Program-made: the position numbers and the translations under genes
IMG/VR virus record: IMGVR_UViG_3300042484_001385
Span: 1 to 64,000 of that record
Source of the DNA: a virus
Strand: one strand, 5' to 3'
DNA: 64,000 nucleotides
The notes under the pieces: generated by a model
The model's database searches: none
What the model saw: the letters and a program-made list of their open reading frames with translations, nothing else
What the model was told of the DNA's origin: nothing
In this document: one piece after another, positions 54,457-63,284 of the stretch
Layout of the letters: every line of letters starts with the position of its first letter
Numbering within the stretch: position 1 is the first letter of the stretch

Positions 54457-56457
54457 ATGGCAACAGTAAATAAAGATTTTAAAATTAAGAGTGGTTTAAT
54501 CGTTGAAGGTTCATCAGCAACCGTTGGCGGATTTGACATTCTTACAAAGAAGCAAACAGATACAGACTACATTGTTAGTCTTGCTGGAGGAGGAGCAACA
54601 TCTGCTAATGAAGTAAATAAGGTTGTAAAGCGTGATGGCTCAGGAAACTTTGCTGCTGGAACAATTACAGCAAACCTAACAGGTAACGTAACTGGTAATT
54701 TAACTGGTAATGCAGATACAGCAACAGTACTTGATACAGCAAGAACTATTGCTGGTCAATCATTTGATGGTAGTGCTAACATTAGCATTGCTCCAACAGA
54801 CCTAACAGGAGTAACTGCTACAGCAGCAGAAATTAATCTTCTTGATGGTGTAACAGCAACTACAGAAGAATTAAATATTCTTGATGGAGTAACTGCATCT
54901 GCAGGAGAACTTAACATTCTTGATGGTGCAACACTTTCAACAGCAGAATTGAATATTCTTGATGGTGTAACAGCGACAGCATCAGAACTTAACATTCTTG
55001 ATGGTGCAACACTTTCAACGGCAGAACTTAACTACGTAGACGGAGTAACATCTGCAATTCAAACACAGATTGACACTAAGGCACCAACAGCCTCACCAAC
55101 ATTTACAGGTACAGTTTCAGGTATTACAAAGGCAATGGTTGATCTTGGAAACGTAGACAATACATCTGATGCTAACAAGCCAGTTTCAACCGCTACTCAA
55201 ACAGCGCTTGACCTAAAGGCTCCACTTGCTTCACCTGCATTAACTGGTACACCAACTGCTCCTACAGCAACTGCGGGAACAAATACAACACAGGTAGCAA
55301 CAACAGCGTTCGTAGGAACAGCAGTAGCAAACCTTGTAGATTCTGCACCAGCACTTCTTGACACACTCAACGAATTGGCAGCAGCAATTGGAGATAACCC
55401 AAACTATGCAACAGATCTTGCTGCATCAGTAGGACTAAAAGCAAATATTGATTCTCCAACATTTACAGGTACAGTAACACTTCCTGCAAATACAATCACT
55501 CAGACAATGATGAGCGATGACTCAGTTGGAACTAATGAAATTGGTGGACTTGCAGTAACAAATGCAAAGATTGCAGACTTAACAATAACAGATGCAAAAA
55601 TTTCTGCAACAGCAGCAATTGCTCAGTCTAAGATTGCAAACTTAACTACAGACCTTGCAGATAAGGCTCCACTTGCATCACCAGCACTTACTGGTGTCCC
55701 AACAGCCCCAACCGCTGCAGCAAATACTGACACAACTCAGATTGCTACAACAGCATTTGCTAAAGCAGAGGCTGACGCAGCACAATCAGCAGCAGAGGCT
55801 ACAGCATCAGCAGATGCTACTTCAAAGGCAAATGCAGCACAAGCAGCAGCAATTGCACACGCAGATGCACTTACAACATCTGATGTAGCAGAAGGAACAG
55901 CACAGTACTTCACAGATGCTCGTGCCAAGTCTTCAGCAGCAAGTCTTTTGACTGGTGCAACGCTTACAAACATCACAATTACAGGTTCAGGTTCAGGACT
56001 CACTATTACCGCAGAAAACGGTGTAGCAGATTCTACAACAACTAACCTTGCAGAAGGTACAAATCTTTACTTCACAGATGCTCGTGCACGTGCTGCGGTA
56101 GATGGAACAACTCGTTCGTTTACAGCAGTTGAGATTGACTCAGTTGCTAAGCAGGTTGCAGCAACTCTTGAAGCAGCAACAGCAGGAGTTCAGACAGCCC
56201 ACGCTTTCGCAAAGGCCGATTATCGTTCAGCAGAATATCTTGTAAAGGTTGCCAATGGAAATCATACAGATATTTCAAAGGTACTTTTAACACTTGATTC
56301 TTCAGATAACATTGCAATCACTGAATACGGAATGGTCTCAACAGGGTCATCTCTTGGATCAGTTTCAGCATCAATCTCAGGAGCAAACGTACAACTTCTA
56401 GTAACAACTGCCAACAATACTTCAGTAGTAACTGTTGTCGGAACATTGCTTAAGTAA
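54457..56457 (+). CDS. Long tail-fibre protein with ELN-LDG repeats
   Basis: 666 residues. Residues about 120-200 repeat E-L-N-I-L-D-G-V/A-T about six times, a classic phage fibre repeat. Then segments P-L-A-S-P-A-L-T-G-T/V-P occur three times, and an Ala-rich coiled coil leads to the C-terminal beta tip. Trimeric fibre expected. Ribosome-binding site AAGGAG. Confidence 0.85.
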   Translation: MATVNKDFKIKSGLIVEGSSATVGGFDILTKKQTDTDYIVSLAGGGATSANEVNKVVKRDGSGNFAAGTITANLTGNVTGNLTGNADTATVLDTARTIAGQSFDGSANISIAPTDLTGVTATAAEINLLDGVTATTEELNILDGVTASAGELNILDGATLSTAELNILDGVTATASELNILDGATLSTAELNYVDGVTSAIQTQIDTKAPTASPTFTGTVSGITKAMVDLGNVDNTSDANKPVSTATQTALDLKAPLASPALTGTPTAPTATAGTNTTQVATTAFVGTAVANLVDSAPALLDTLNELAAAIGDNPNYATDLAASVGLKANIDSPTFTGTVTLPANTITQTMMSDDSVGTNEIGGLAVTNAKIADLTITDAKISATAAIAQSKIANLTTDLADKAPLASPALTGVPTAPTAAANTDTTQIATTAFAKAEADAAQSAAEATASADATSKANAAQAAAIAHADALTTSDVAEGTAQYFTDARAKSSAASLLTGATLTNITITGSGSGLTITAENGVADSTTTNLAEGTNLYFTDARARAAVDGTTRSFTAVEIDSVAKQVAATLEAATAGVQTAHAFAKADYRSAEYLVKVANGNHTDISKVLLTLDSSDNIAITEYGMVSTGSSLGSVSASISGANVQLLVTTANNTSVVTVVGTLLK

Positions 56458-56491
56458 TAAAAATAAAAATAGTTGGAAGAGGGAGTAGTAA

Positions 56492-56944
56492 ATGGCAACA
56501 GTCGATAAAGACTTTAAGGTCAAGAATGGACTAGTAGTAACTAACGGCGGTACATTCGGAAATGCAGTAACAGTAGGAGCACCAACTCTTGCAGGGCATG
56601 CAGCAACCAAAGAGTATGTTGATTCCTTAACAGGTATGTCAGTATCATCAACGGCTCCCTCTTCACCAACTAATGGAAAACAGTGGTTAGACACAACAAC
56701 AAACAGAATTAATTTTTATTATGATGGTTCTTGGTATACCCAAGCAACTATTGATGATACAAATAACTTACCACAGCACATTCACGATACCGCAATTGAT
56801 GGAACTGGTTTCATTGTATCTCAGTTCTATGAAGGTGGATCATTTAACAGCCCATTGGGTATAGGTTTGGATGCAGGTGGACCAGACACAACAGTTTGGA
56901 CAGTTGTATTCGATGGCGGTAGCGCAACAGATAACTTCAATTAA
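56492..56944 (+). CDS. Short tail-fibre protein (150 aa)
   Basis: N-terminus A-T-V-D-K-D-F-K-V-K-N-G-L-V-V is homologous to the long fibre at 54457; a middle A-A-T-K-E-Y-V-D and G-K-Q-W-L-D-T-T are common in phage fibres. GGAAGAGGGAG upstream. Confidence 0.75.
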   Translation: MATVDKDFKVKNGLVVTNGGTFGNAVTVGAPTLAGHAATKEYVDSLTGMSVSSTAPSSPTNGKQWLDTTTNRINFYYDGSWYTQATIDDTNNLPQHIHDTAIDGTGFIVSQFYEGGSFNSPLGIGLDAGGPDTTVWTVVFDGGSATDNFN

Positions 56945-57001
56945 ATAGGGGTTATAATAAGATAAGTTAATGGGCAGCCCCCATAAAGGAGAAATAAAAA
57001 T

Positions 57002-58669
57002 ATGGCAACAAGAATGCAACAGCGCAGAGGAACTGCAGCACAATGGACGGCTGCAAACCCTGTTTTAGCAGCAGGTGAAATCGGTTTTGAAACCGACACA
57101 AGTAAGTTTAAGATGGGTAATGGCTCCTCAGCATGGTCTGCATTAACATATTTTGCTAACGCAGCCGAACTCGCAGCAATTGTTGATGGCGCACCAGGAC
57201 TACTGAACACCCTTAATGAGTTAGCAGCAGCAATTGGAGACGATCCAGACTTTATTAACACAGTAGCACAAGGTTTGACTTCACACCAAAATGATTCAAC
57301 CATGATACATGGAATTGCAGATACAGCAGCCTTGGCATTGTTGTCAAACGTAGAGGCAGCATCACAGTCTGCTGCTTCAGCACTATCAACACATGCTGCA
57401 GACACAACATTAATTCATGGAATTGCAGACACTGCCCTTCTTGCAACAACAGCAAATGTAGAGGCAGCAATTCAGGCTGCTTCTGGAGCACTGTCAACAC
57501 ATGCTGCAGACACAACATTAATTCATGGAATTGCAGACACAGCAGCACTTATAACTCAGACACAACTTACAGATGCAATTACAGGAGCAACTGTAGATCA
57601 GCAATCCCTTGCAGGAACAGGAATTGACTGGAACTCAGTTGATGAAAGATTTGATATTGATTCAACAATTGCAACAAAGACTTATGCCGACAACGCAGTA
57701 ACAACCCATAATTCTGATACAACAAATGTTCATGGTATTGATAACACAGCAGATCTTGCTACAAAGTCATATGCTGATACAGCAGAAGCAGATGCAATTA
57801 CAGCAGCAGGCACAGCAGCAGACTCTAAGGTTGCAGCAGCAGTTGCAGCACTTACAAAGTCTTCAGTAGGCCTTGCAAATGTTGATAACACTTCAGATGC
57901 TAACAAACCAGTTTCAACTGCTACTCAAACAGCACTTGACCTAAAGGCTCCAAAGTCTACACCAACATTTACTGGAACAGTTACAGCATCAAACGATCTT
58001 GTTGTTGATGGTAACTTAACTGTAAATGGTACAACATTTAACGCATCATCAACATCTATTACAATCGAAGACAACCTTGTGCAACTTGCTCACCAAAATG
58101 CAGCAAATACAGTTGATCTTGGTATAGTAGTTGGATACAATGATGGTTCAGCAAAGCATGCAGGTTTTGTAAGAGACGTGTCTGATGCTAAATGGAAGTT
58201 GTTTAAGGGAGTAACAACAGAGCCTTCAACAACAGTAGACTTTACAGAAGGCTCACTTGATGATCTTAAGGTTGCAGCATTTGAGGCAACAACAGTAACT
58301 CCTTCATCTGGTGTGGTTTTCTCAGATGGTACACAGACAAAAGAAGGCGTTCCTTCAAGAACTCCTATCGTTCAAAAGACAGCCTCATATGCACTTTCAA
58401 CACTAACACATAGAGACTCAATGATTGAGGTTGATTCTACATCAGCAACAACCTTGACAATCCCACTAGATTCAACAGTAGACTATCCAATTGGAACAAC
58501 TATTGATATTCTTCAGACTAATACAGGACAGGTTACAATCGCACCAGTTTCTGGTTCAGTTACAGTAAATGCAACACCAGGTCTAAAGTTGAGAACCAGA
58601 TGGTCTTCTGCAACTCTTATGAAGAGAGCAGCAAACACATGGGTTGTCTACGGCGACTTGACAGCGTAA
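57002..58669 (+). CDS. Long tail-fibre protein (555 aa)
   Basis: N-terminal Q-Q-R-R-G-T-A-A-Q-W, L-A-A-G-E-I-G-F-E-T-D-T and K-M-G-N-G-S-S-A-W is the conserved fibre attachment motif of many actinophages and cyanophages. Repeats of T-L-I-H-G-I-A-D-T-A follow, then a receptor-tip-like C-terminus. GGAGAAA ribosome-binding site. Confidence 0.85.
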   Translation: MATRMQQRRGTAAQWTAANPVLAAGEIGFETDTSKFKMGNGSSAWSALTYFANAAELAAIVDGAPGLLNTLNELAAAIGDDPDFINTVAQGLTSHQNDSTMIHGIADTAALALLSNVEAASQSAASALSTHAADTTLIHGIADTALLATTANVEAAIQAASGALSTHAADTTLIHGIADTAALITQTQLTDAITGATVDQQSLAGTGIDWNSVDERFDIDSTIATKTYADNAVTTHNSDTTNVHGIDNTADLATKSYADTAEADAITAAGTAADSKVAAAVAALTKSSVGLANVDNTSDANKPVSTATQTALDLKAPKSTPTFTGTVTASNDLVVDGNLTVNGTTFNASSTSITIEDNLVQLAHQNAANTVDLGIVVGYNDGSAKHAGFVRDVSDAKWKLFKGVTTEPSTTVDFTEGSLDDLKVAAFEATTVTPSSGVVFSDGTQTKEGVPSRTPIVQKTASYALSTLTHRDSMIEVDSTSATTLTIPLDSTVDYPIGTTIDILQTNTGQVTIAPVSGSVTVNATPGLKLRTRWSSATLMKRAANTWVVYGDLTA

Positions 58670-58701
58670 TAAAAAATTCAATAAGAAATTAGGAGATAGA
58701 C

Positions 58702-59640
58702 ATGGCAGCAGGTAAGAAGACAGGTAGAAAGTCCCAAGCGTCAAATGACTTTTTGGAGCCTTTAGCACCAACAGGTGTAAGTGCAACAAACGTTGGAACA
58801 GGAAGGGCTTATAACGATGGAGCAGCAACTGTTTCATTCTCTTTACCAGAACTTTCTCCTGCTGCTACCTCTTTTACAGTAACAGCAAGCACAGGTCAGA
58901 CTGGAACTGGAGCATCCTCTCCAGTCACAGTTACTGGCATTCCTGTTAATGCTTCTGTAACATTTACAGTAACAGCAACTAATGCTGCAGGAACTTCTGC
59001 TGCATCATCTGCCTCTTCTGCAATTGCTATTACAACAAGACCACAAACTCCTCAGTCAGTATCTGCATCTACAGTTTCTGCAAATGTTAACAGAATTAGT
59101 TGGACTCCTGGAGCCAGCGGAGGCAGTGCGATTACATCTTATACAATTACTGGTTCTGACGGAACAAGTTATACTGGTATTTCAGGATCAGCATCATCTT
59201 ATGATGCAGCAGATAGCACACCTTCTGGAACTTCTCCAGGAGCACAGACTTACACTATTGTTGCTATCACTGCTGTAGGAACTTCTGATTCAGCAACAAC
59301 AGGTACTGTTACTACTATTGCACCATTCTTCCCGCCATTTTTCCCACCATTCTTTCCATTCTTCCCACCATTTTTCCCACCGTTCTTCCCGTTCTTCCCA
59401 CCGTTCTTCCCGTTCTTCCCGTTCTTCCCGTTCTTCCCACCGTTCTTCCCGTTCTTCCCGTTCTTCCCACCGTTCTTCCCGTTCTTCCCGTTCTTCCCGT
59501 TCTTCCCACCGTTCTTCCCGTTCTTCCCGTTCTTCCCACCGTTCTTCCCACCATCTTTTGGTCCTAACTTCTCTGCAGTATGTGGCCAGCCAGCATGTGG
59601 TGGAGGTTGCTTCGGAGGTTGTAACAACTGCTTCTGCTAA
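58702..59640 (+). CDS. FN3-like domains plus Phe-Phe-Pro repeat protein
   Basis: 312 residues. Two fibronectin-III-like domains (about 20-115 and 118-205; P-T-G-V-S-A-T, I-S-W-T-P-G-A-S-G-G). Then an array of F-F-P-P and F-F-P units (about 206-283), then a short Cys-rich end (C-G-Q-P-A-C-G-G-G-C...C-F-C). FFP arrays are very unusual. A short FFP block also occurs at 48732. It heads the second Pro-rich cassette; the Cys tail may lock trimers or bind metal. Confidence 0.75.
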   Translation: MAAGKKTGRKSQASNDFLEPLAPTGVSATNVGTGRAYNDGAATVSFSLPELSPAATSFTVTASTGQTGTGASSPVTVTGIPVNASVTFTVTATNAAGTSAASSASSAIAITTRPQTPQSVSASTVSANVNRISWTPGASGGSAITSYTITGSDGTSYTGISGSASSYDAADSTPSGTSPGAQTYTIVAITAVGTSDSATTGTVTTIAPFFPPFFPPFFPFFPPFFPPFFPFFPPFFPFFPFFPFFPPFFPFFPFFPPFFPFFPFFPFFPPFFPFFPFFPPFFPPSFGPNFSAVCGQPACGGGCFGGCNNCFC

Positions 59641-59695
59641 TGAAACAGTATTGCATAATCTATATGATACAATTAAGTTATAAAAAGGAGATAAA

Positions 59696-60124
59696 ATGAA
59701 TGCTGCACTACTTGTAAAAAAATCTAACAATGAGTGGGAGGTTGTTGAAAAATATAACCTTCCTGCTGAAATGTATGATAACTTTATAGAAATATATCAA
59801 GGTCCAAACCCAATAGTTGGAATGCCAACAGAGGGACATATTAATGAGGCATTCACAGGTGCCACATGGAATGGATCATCTTTTTCTGGTGGAGTTAAAC
59901 CAGCATGGATGACTGATGATTTAGATATGGACCCTTTTAGAACATATGTTCTTCTTTCAGATAACCTTGTGTTTATGACACTCTCTAGCATAGTAAATAC
60001 CGTAGTTCAAGAAAAAATGGATGCAGTATTTGCATCAGAAGTAACACTCGTTCCAATTCTTCCTGGACAAGAAGCAAAAATTGGTAATATTTGGAACGGT
60101 AGCGAATTCTTAGAGAGTCTCTAG
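59696..60124 (+). CDS. Cassette protein, paralogue of 49717 gene (142 aa)
   Basis: Shares W-N-G-S-S-F-S-G-G and the C-terminal G-N-I-W-N-G motif with the gene at 49717. Same position between Pro-rich repeat gene and zinc-module gene. Function unknown; assembly chaperone suspected. Confidence 0.65.
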   Translation: MNAALLVKKSNNEWEVVEKYNLPAEMYDNFIEIYQGPNPIVGMPTEGHINEAFTGATWNGSSFSGGVKPAWMTDDLDMDPFRTYVLLSDNLVFMTLSSIVNTVVQEKMDAVFASEVTLVPILPGQEAKIGNIWNGSEFLESL

Positions 60125-60125
60125 A

Positions 60126-60368
60126 ATGTCAGCCTGGGAAGAATGGAAAAAAAACCTTGGCGATTCAAGGATTTGGCATTTATTAGATCCTGAAAAAACT
60201 ATACAAGATCAAGAAATAATTAACAAAAGAATGGAAATTTGTAGGGCCTGTGATTTTTTTATTCCTTTAACTCAGCAATGTAAGAAATGCGGATGTGTCA
60301 TGACATTTAAAACTAAATTAGCAGGAGCAGGTTGTCCCATAAATAAGTGGGCACCTCACAATGACTAA
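60126..60368 (+). CDS. DUF6171-like zinc-module protein (copy 3)
   Basis: 80 residues, S-A-W-E-E-W-K-K like the N-terminus of 50146, then C-R-A-C, C-K-K-C-G-C-V-M and C-P-I-N-K-W. It is a stand-alone version of the module fused to the glycosyltransferase, at the equivalent position of the second cassette. Confidence 0.75.
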   Translation: MSAWEEWKKNLGDSRIWHLLDPEKTIQDQEIINKRMEICRACDFFIPLTQQCKKCGCVMTFKTKLAGAGCPINKWAPHND

Positions 60369-60389
60369 AAACATAGAAAAGGTACAACG

Positions 60390-61103
60390 ATGACAGTTTA
60401 TGATGAAAACGAAACACCATGGTTTACTAAAGATAGATCAGAGACTACAATAAATAGGTATCCGTCAAAAACTATTGGCAACAATATATTAGTTGAAAAT
60501 CCAGCATTAGGAATTAACTTGTATAGAAATGTATTTTCAAAGGAAGACTCTGAAAGATATATCAAAATCCTTGAGTCAAATTTAGGAGGTAACGGAAAAT
60601 ATAAATGGTCAGAAGCAAAGGTAACAAATTCTGATGTTCCAATTAAAAAGGCTAGAGATGCTGTAGATTTTAGATTTAAGCAAGAAAATTTAGGACCAAG
60701 GGATGAGCATAATTCTGAACTTTTAGATTTGCACGAAGAGATCTATCAAAAATTAAAATTTTGTGTTGACGATTATGCACGTTACTGGGGTATTAACGTT
60801 GTATATTATGAGGCCTTTAACTTTGTAAAGTATGAAGGAAAAGGAACACACTTTAATATTCATGCTGATCATGGCCCAATGTACAACTGTACAGTATCTG
60901 CTGTTATTTATATAAACGAAGATTACGAGGGTGGAGAGATTAAGTTTCCAAGAATGGACAACTACACACATAGTCCAAAAATAGGAGACATCGTTCTTTG
61001 CCCATCAAACTATATCTATGAGCATGCTTCATTGCCTATGAAAGAGGGAACAAAGTATTGTGTTGTCGTAATGACAGACATTAATGAACTAGGACACAAG
61101 TAG
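60390..61103 (+). CDS. 2-oxoglutarate/Fe(II) dioxygenase, prolyl-4-hydroxylase-like (1)
   Basis: 237 residues. Double-stranded beta-helix with the iron ligands H158-x-D160 (HADHG) and H212 (Y-E-H-A), and K222 (G-T-K-Y) to bind 2-oxoglutarate; Y-E-G-G-E-I-K-F-P is typical of P4H-like phage enzymes. The enzyme would hydroxylate a protein side chain (Pro, Lys or other) or a small molecule. It follows the zinc module in the Pro-rich cassette. Confidence 0.85.
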   Translation: MTVYDENETPWFTKDRSETTINRYPSKTIGNNILVENPALGINLYRNVFSKEDSERYIKILESNLGGNGKYKWSEAKVTNSDVPIKKARDAVDFRFKQENLGPRDEHNSELLDLHEEIYQKLKFCVDDYARYWGINVVYYEAFNFVKYEGKGTHFNIHADHGPMYNCTVSAVIYINEDYEGGEIKFPRMDNYTHSPKIGDIVLCPSNYIYEHASLPMKEGTKYCVVVMTDINELGHK

Positions 61104-61870
61104 TGTCTCTAGTTGCTAAGTTCAGATCACTTAGGCCCTGGATAAACAAAGAAAGCATTTCTGTTCCAGTTCCAACCCAAAAAGAAATTCCAGATTGGTA
61201 TAAAGACGCAGACAGGTTTGCAAAAATGCCAAACGGTGAGTACTATAAGGCACCAAAAGAGGTTTGCCCATTTCCTAAAGAAGGCACAACTGATGATTAT
61301 GGAAAGATACCTACATGGAAAGCGTGTCCTGCTATTATGGATGCCTTTTCAACTGGCTATGTTTTTAAAACCCCATGTGATCTAAAATTTGCCAAAAATT
61401 CTCAAGGAATAATTAATGTCACAATTGACGACCCTAACTATAAAGACTTTTGTACTCAAAGACCTCCTATGCCACAGTTTGAGCATCCTAAAGGATACTA
61501 TCAGTACCACTTTGCTTGGAGTTCTCCATGGGGTTTAGAGTTACCAGAAGGATACAGTGCACTCTTTATGACACCAATGAATCGGTATGACCTTCCTTTT
61601 CTAAATACAACTGGAGTTGTAGATTCTGATAAGGTTCATCTTCTTGGAAGTTTTCCATTTTTTATTATAGAGGGTTGGGAAGGAACCCTTCCTGCTGGAA
61701 CTCCCTATATGCAGGTGCTTCCATTTAAAAGAGAAAATTGGGAACACGAGATAGAAATTTTAGGACAGTCTGATATATATGGTAAAATGGTAGATAACGC
61801 AAATTTCTATCGGCAACCTGATGGAGGAGTGTATATTAAAAAAGTTTGGTCCCGCAGAGAATATAAATAG
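61103..61870 (+). CDS. DUF6065-like protein (1)
   Basis: 255 residues from GTG 61103 (TAGTG overlap). I-P-D-W-Y-K-D-A, A-C-P-A-I-M-D-A-F, S-S-P-W-G-L-E-L-P-E-G-Y-S-A-L-F-M-T-P and E-G-T-L-P-A-G-T-P-Y-M-Q-V-L-P-F match the DUF6065-type cupin-like pattern often found beside dioxygenases in phages and aquatic bacteria. Function unknown. Confidence 0.6.
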   Translation: MSLVAKFRSLRPWINKESISVPVPTQKEIPDWYKDADRFAKMPNGEYYKAPKEVCPFPKEGTTDDYGKIPTWKACPAIMDAFSTGYVFKTPCDLKFAKNSQGIINVTIDDPNYKDFCTQRPPMPQFEHPKGYYQYHFAWSSPWGLELPEGYSALFMTPMNRYDLPFLNTTGVVDSDKVHLLGSFPFFIIEGWEGTLPAGTPYMQVLPFKRENWEHEIEILGQSDIYGKMVDNANFYRQPDGGVYIKKVWSRREYK

Positions 61871-61879
61871 GAGATAAAA

Positions 61880-62551
61880 ATGCAAACATGGACAGAAAAA
61901 CAAGATCTTGGCAGTGGTATCTTTTGCTACAAAGGTGTTATTAAAAAAGAGTTTGAGGTAATTAAAAAACTTGAAGAAAATCTTGGATCAGTTGCTGGAT
62001 ATGGAGAACTATCTCCAGAAGGAAAACGATACCACTGGATGCCAGCATATGTTGGATATCAAGAACTTATGCCAGACTATAGAGATTGCGTAGACTTTAA
62101 GTTTAAAAAGACAGATCTTGAATATGACAAAAGTCCTACAAGCCTAAATCTTCAAGAACTCTGGCAAGATCTGTATGATGCAAAACTACCAGCAGTTCAA
62201 GATTATTCAAAAATGTATAATATTAACAATCTTCAGTATTGGGAAGCCTTTAACTTTATTAAGTATGGTCCAGGACAGCATTTTATGGAGCATCACGACC
62301 ATGGGTTTTCTTATAATTGCACAGTTTCTTTAGTTGCATATCCAAACGATGACTATGATGGCGGAGAACTATACTTTAGATTACAAAACTTAAAGATTAA
62401 ACCAGAAGCAGGAGATCTTTTTATATTTCCTTCAAACTTTATGTATGCACATCAGGCTATGCCAGTTACAGATGGTGTAAAGTATTCAATTGTAACAATG
62501 CTTGATTATAATAAAAAATACCATACTCCAGAAATGTATGCGGGTGATTAA
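61880..62551 (+). CDS. 2-oxoglutarate/Fe(II) dioxygenase, prolyl-4-hydroxylase-like (2)
   Basis: 223 residues, paralogue of the gene at 60390. Iron ligands H138 and D140 (E-H-H-D-H-G), H191 (Y-A-H-Q) and K201 (G-V-K-Y). Y-D-G-G-E-L-Y-F is the same loop. GGAGAT ribosome-binding site. Confidence 0.85.
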   Translation: MQTWTEKQDLGSGIFCYKGVIKKEFEVIKKLEENLGSVAGYGELSPEGKRYHWMPAYVGYQELMPDYRDCVDFKFKKTDLEYDKSPTSLNLQELWQDLYDAKLPAVQDYSKMYNINNLQYWEAFNFIKYGPGQHFMEHHDHGFSYNCTVSLVAYPNDDYDGGELYFRLQNLKIKPEAGDLFIFPSNFMYAHQAMPVTDGVKYSIVTMLDYNKKYHTPEMYAGD

Positions 62552-62553
62552 AA

Positions 62554-63282
62554 ATTTTTAACATTCAGGTTGAAAAAACTCAAGAAGCCCCATTTGATAT
62601 TGCTCCAATGTCTATAAAAAGAGACTGGATGGACAGTACATCTGAAGGTCATGCCTATAGATGTTTTCCAGTAACACAATCAAATGTTATTGGCTGGAGT
62701 CTTTTTTGCAAACAAGATATAGAGTTTTTATGGAATGGAATAAATGATCAGACATCAGACAATGTTGAAATAATCTCTGCACCAGCAGGCTCTTATGGAG
62801 GAAGAGGTCAATCCTCAATTAGTTTTAATACTGGGCTAATTTTTAGAACAGATGAAAATATTAGTCTTTTTACTATTAATCCAGTAAACTATTTTAATGA
62901 TGATTTCGAGACAATATCTAATTTAATCAGTACTTCGTTTTATGACAACCCACTGCCATTAGCAATAAAATCAAAAAATCCAAATAAAAAAATAATTATT
63001 AAATCTGGAACGCCAATAGCAACAATAATTCCTATATCTCTTTCTGATTTAAATAATACATCTATAAAAATTATTAACTACAAAGACGAAAACAGAGAAA
63101 GAATGCTGGCTAATGTTGCATATGGAGAAGCAGCACAAGTTGTTAATTCTTCTGGTCAGTGGACAGATTGGTATAGAGATGCTGTAAATGAAAAAGGTCA
63201 GTCTCTTGGTTCTCACGAGGTTAAAGTTTTAAGATTGTCTGTAGATGATAATACTAAAAATAAAGAAAGTGATATAATCTAA
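62554..63282 (+). CDS. DUF6065-like protein (2), start uncertain (ATT 62554 or ATG 62608)
   Basis: I-G-W-S-L-F-C, D-I-E-F-L-W-N-G, L-I-F-R-T-D-E-N-I-S-L-F-T-I-N-P-V-N and I-K-S-G-T-P-I-A-T-I-I-P-I are the DUF6065 pattern. The frame is open upstream of ATG 62608 back to the previous stop and gives family-like residues (I-Q-V-E-K-T-Q-E-A-P-F-D-I-A-P), so an ATT start at 62554 is favoured. No ATG/GTG/TTG lies in between. Confidence 0.6.
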   Translation: MFNIQVEKTQEAPFDIAPMSIKRDWMDSTSEGHAYRCFPVTQSNVIGWSLFCKQDIEFLWNGINDQTSDNVEIISAPAGSYGGRGQSSISFNTGLIFRTDENISLFTINPVNYFNDDFETISNLISTSFYDNPLPLAIKSKNPNKKIIIKSGTPIATIIPISLSDLNNTSIKIINYKDENRERMLANVAYGEAAQVVNSSGQWTDWYRDAVNEKGQSLGSHEVKVLRLSVDDNTKNKESDII

Positions 63283-63284
63283 TT

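Noticed and set aside
59250-59730. Antisense frames with G-K-N-G or R-E-E-R repeats
   Set aside because: They are shadows of the FFP repeat on the other strand; no start signals and the sense protein has ordered FN3-like domains.
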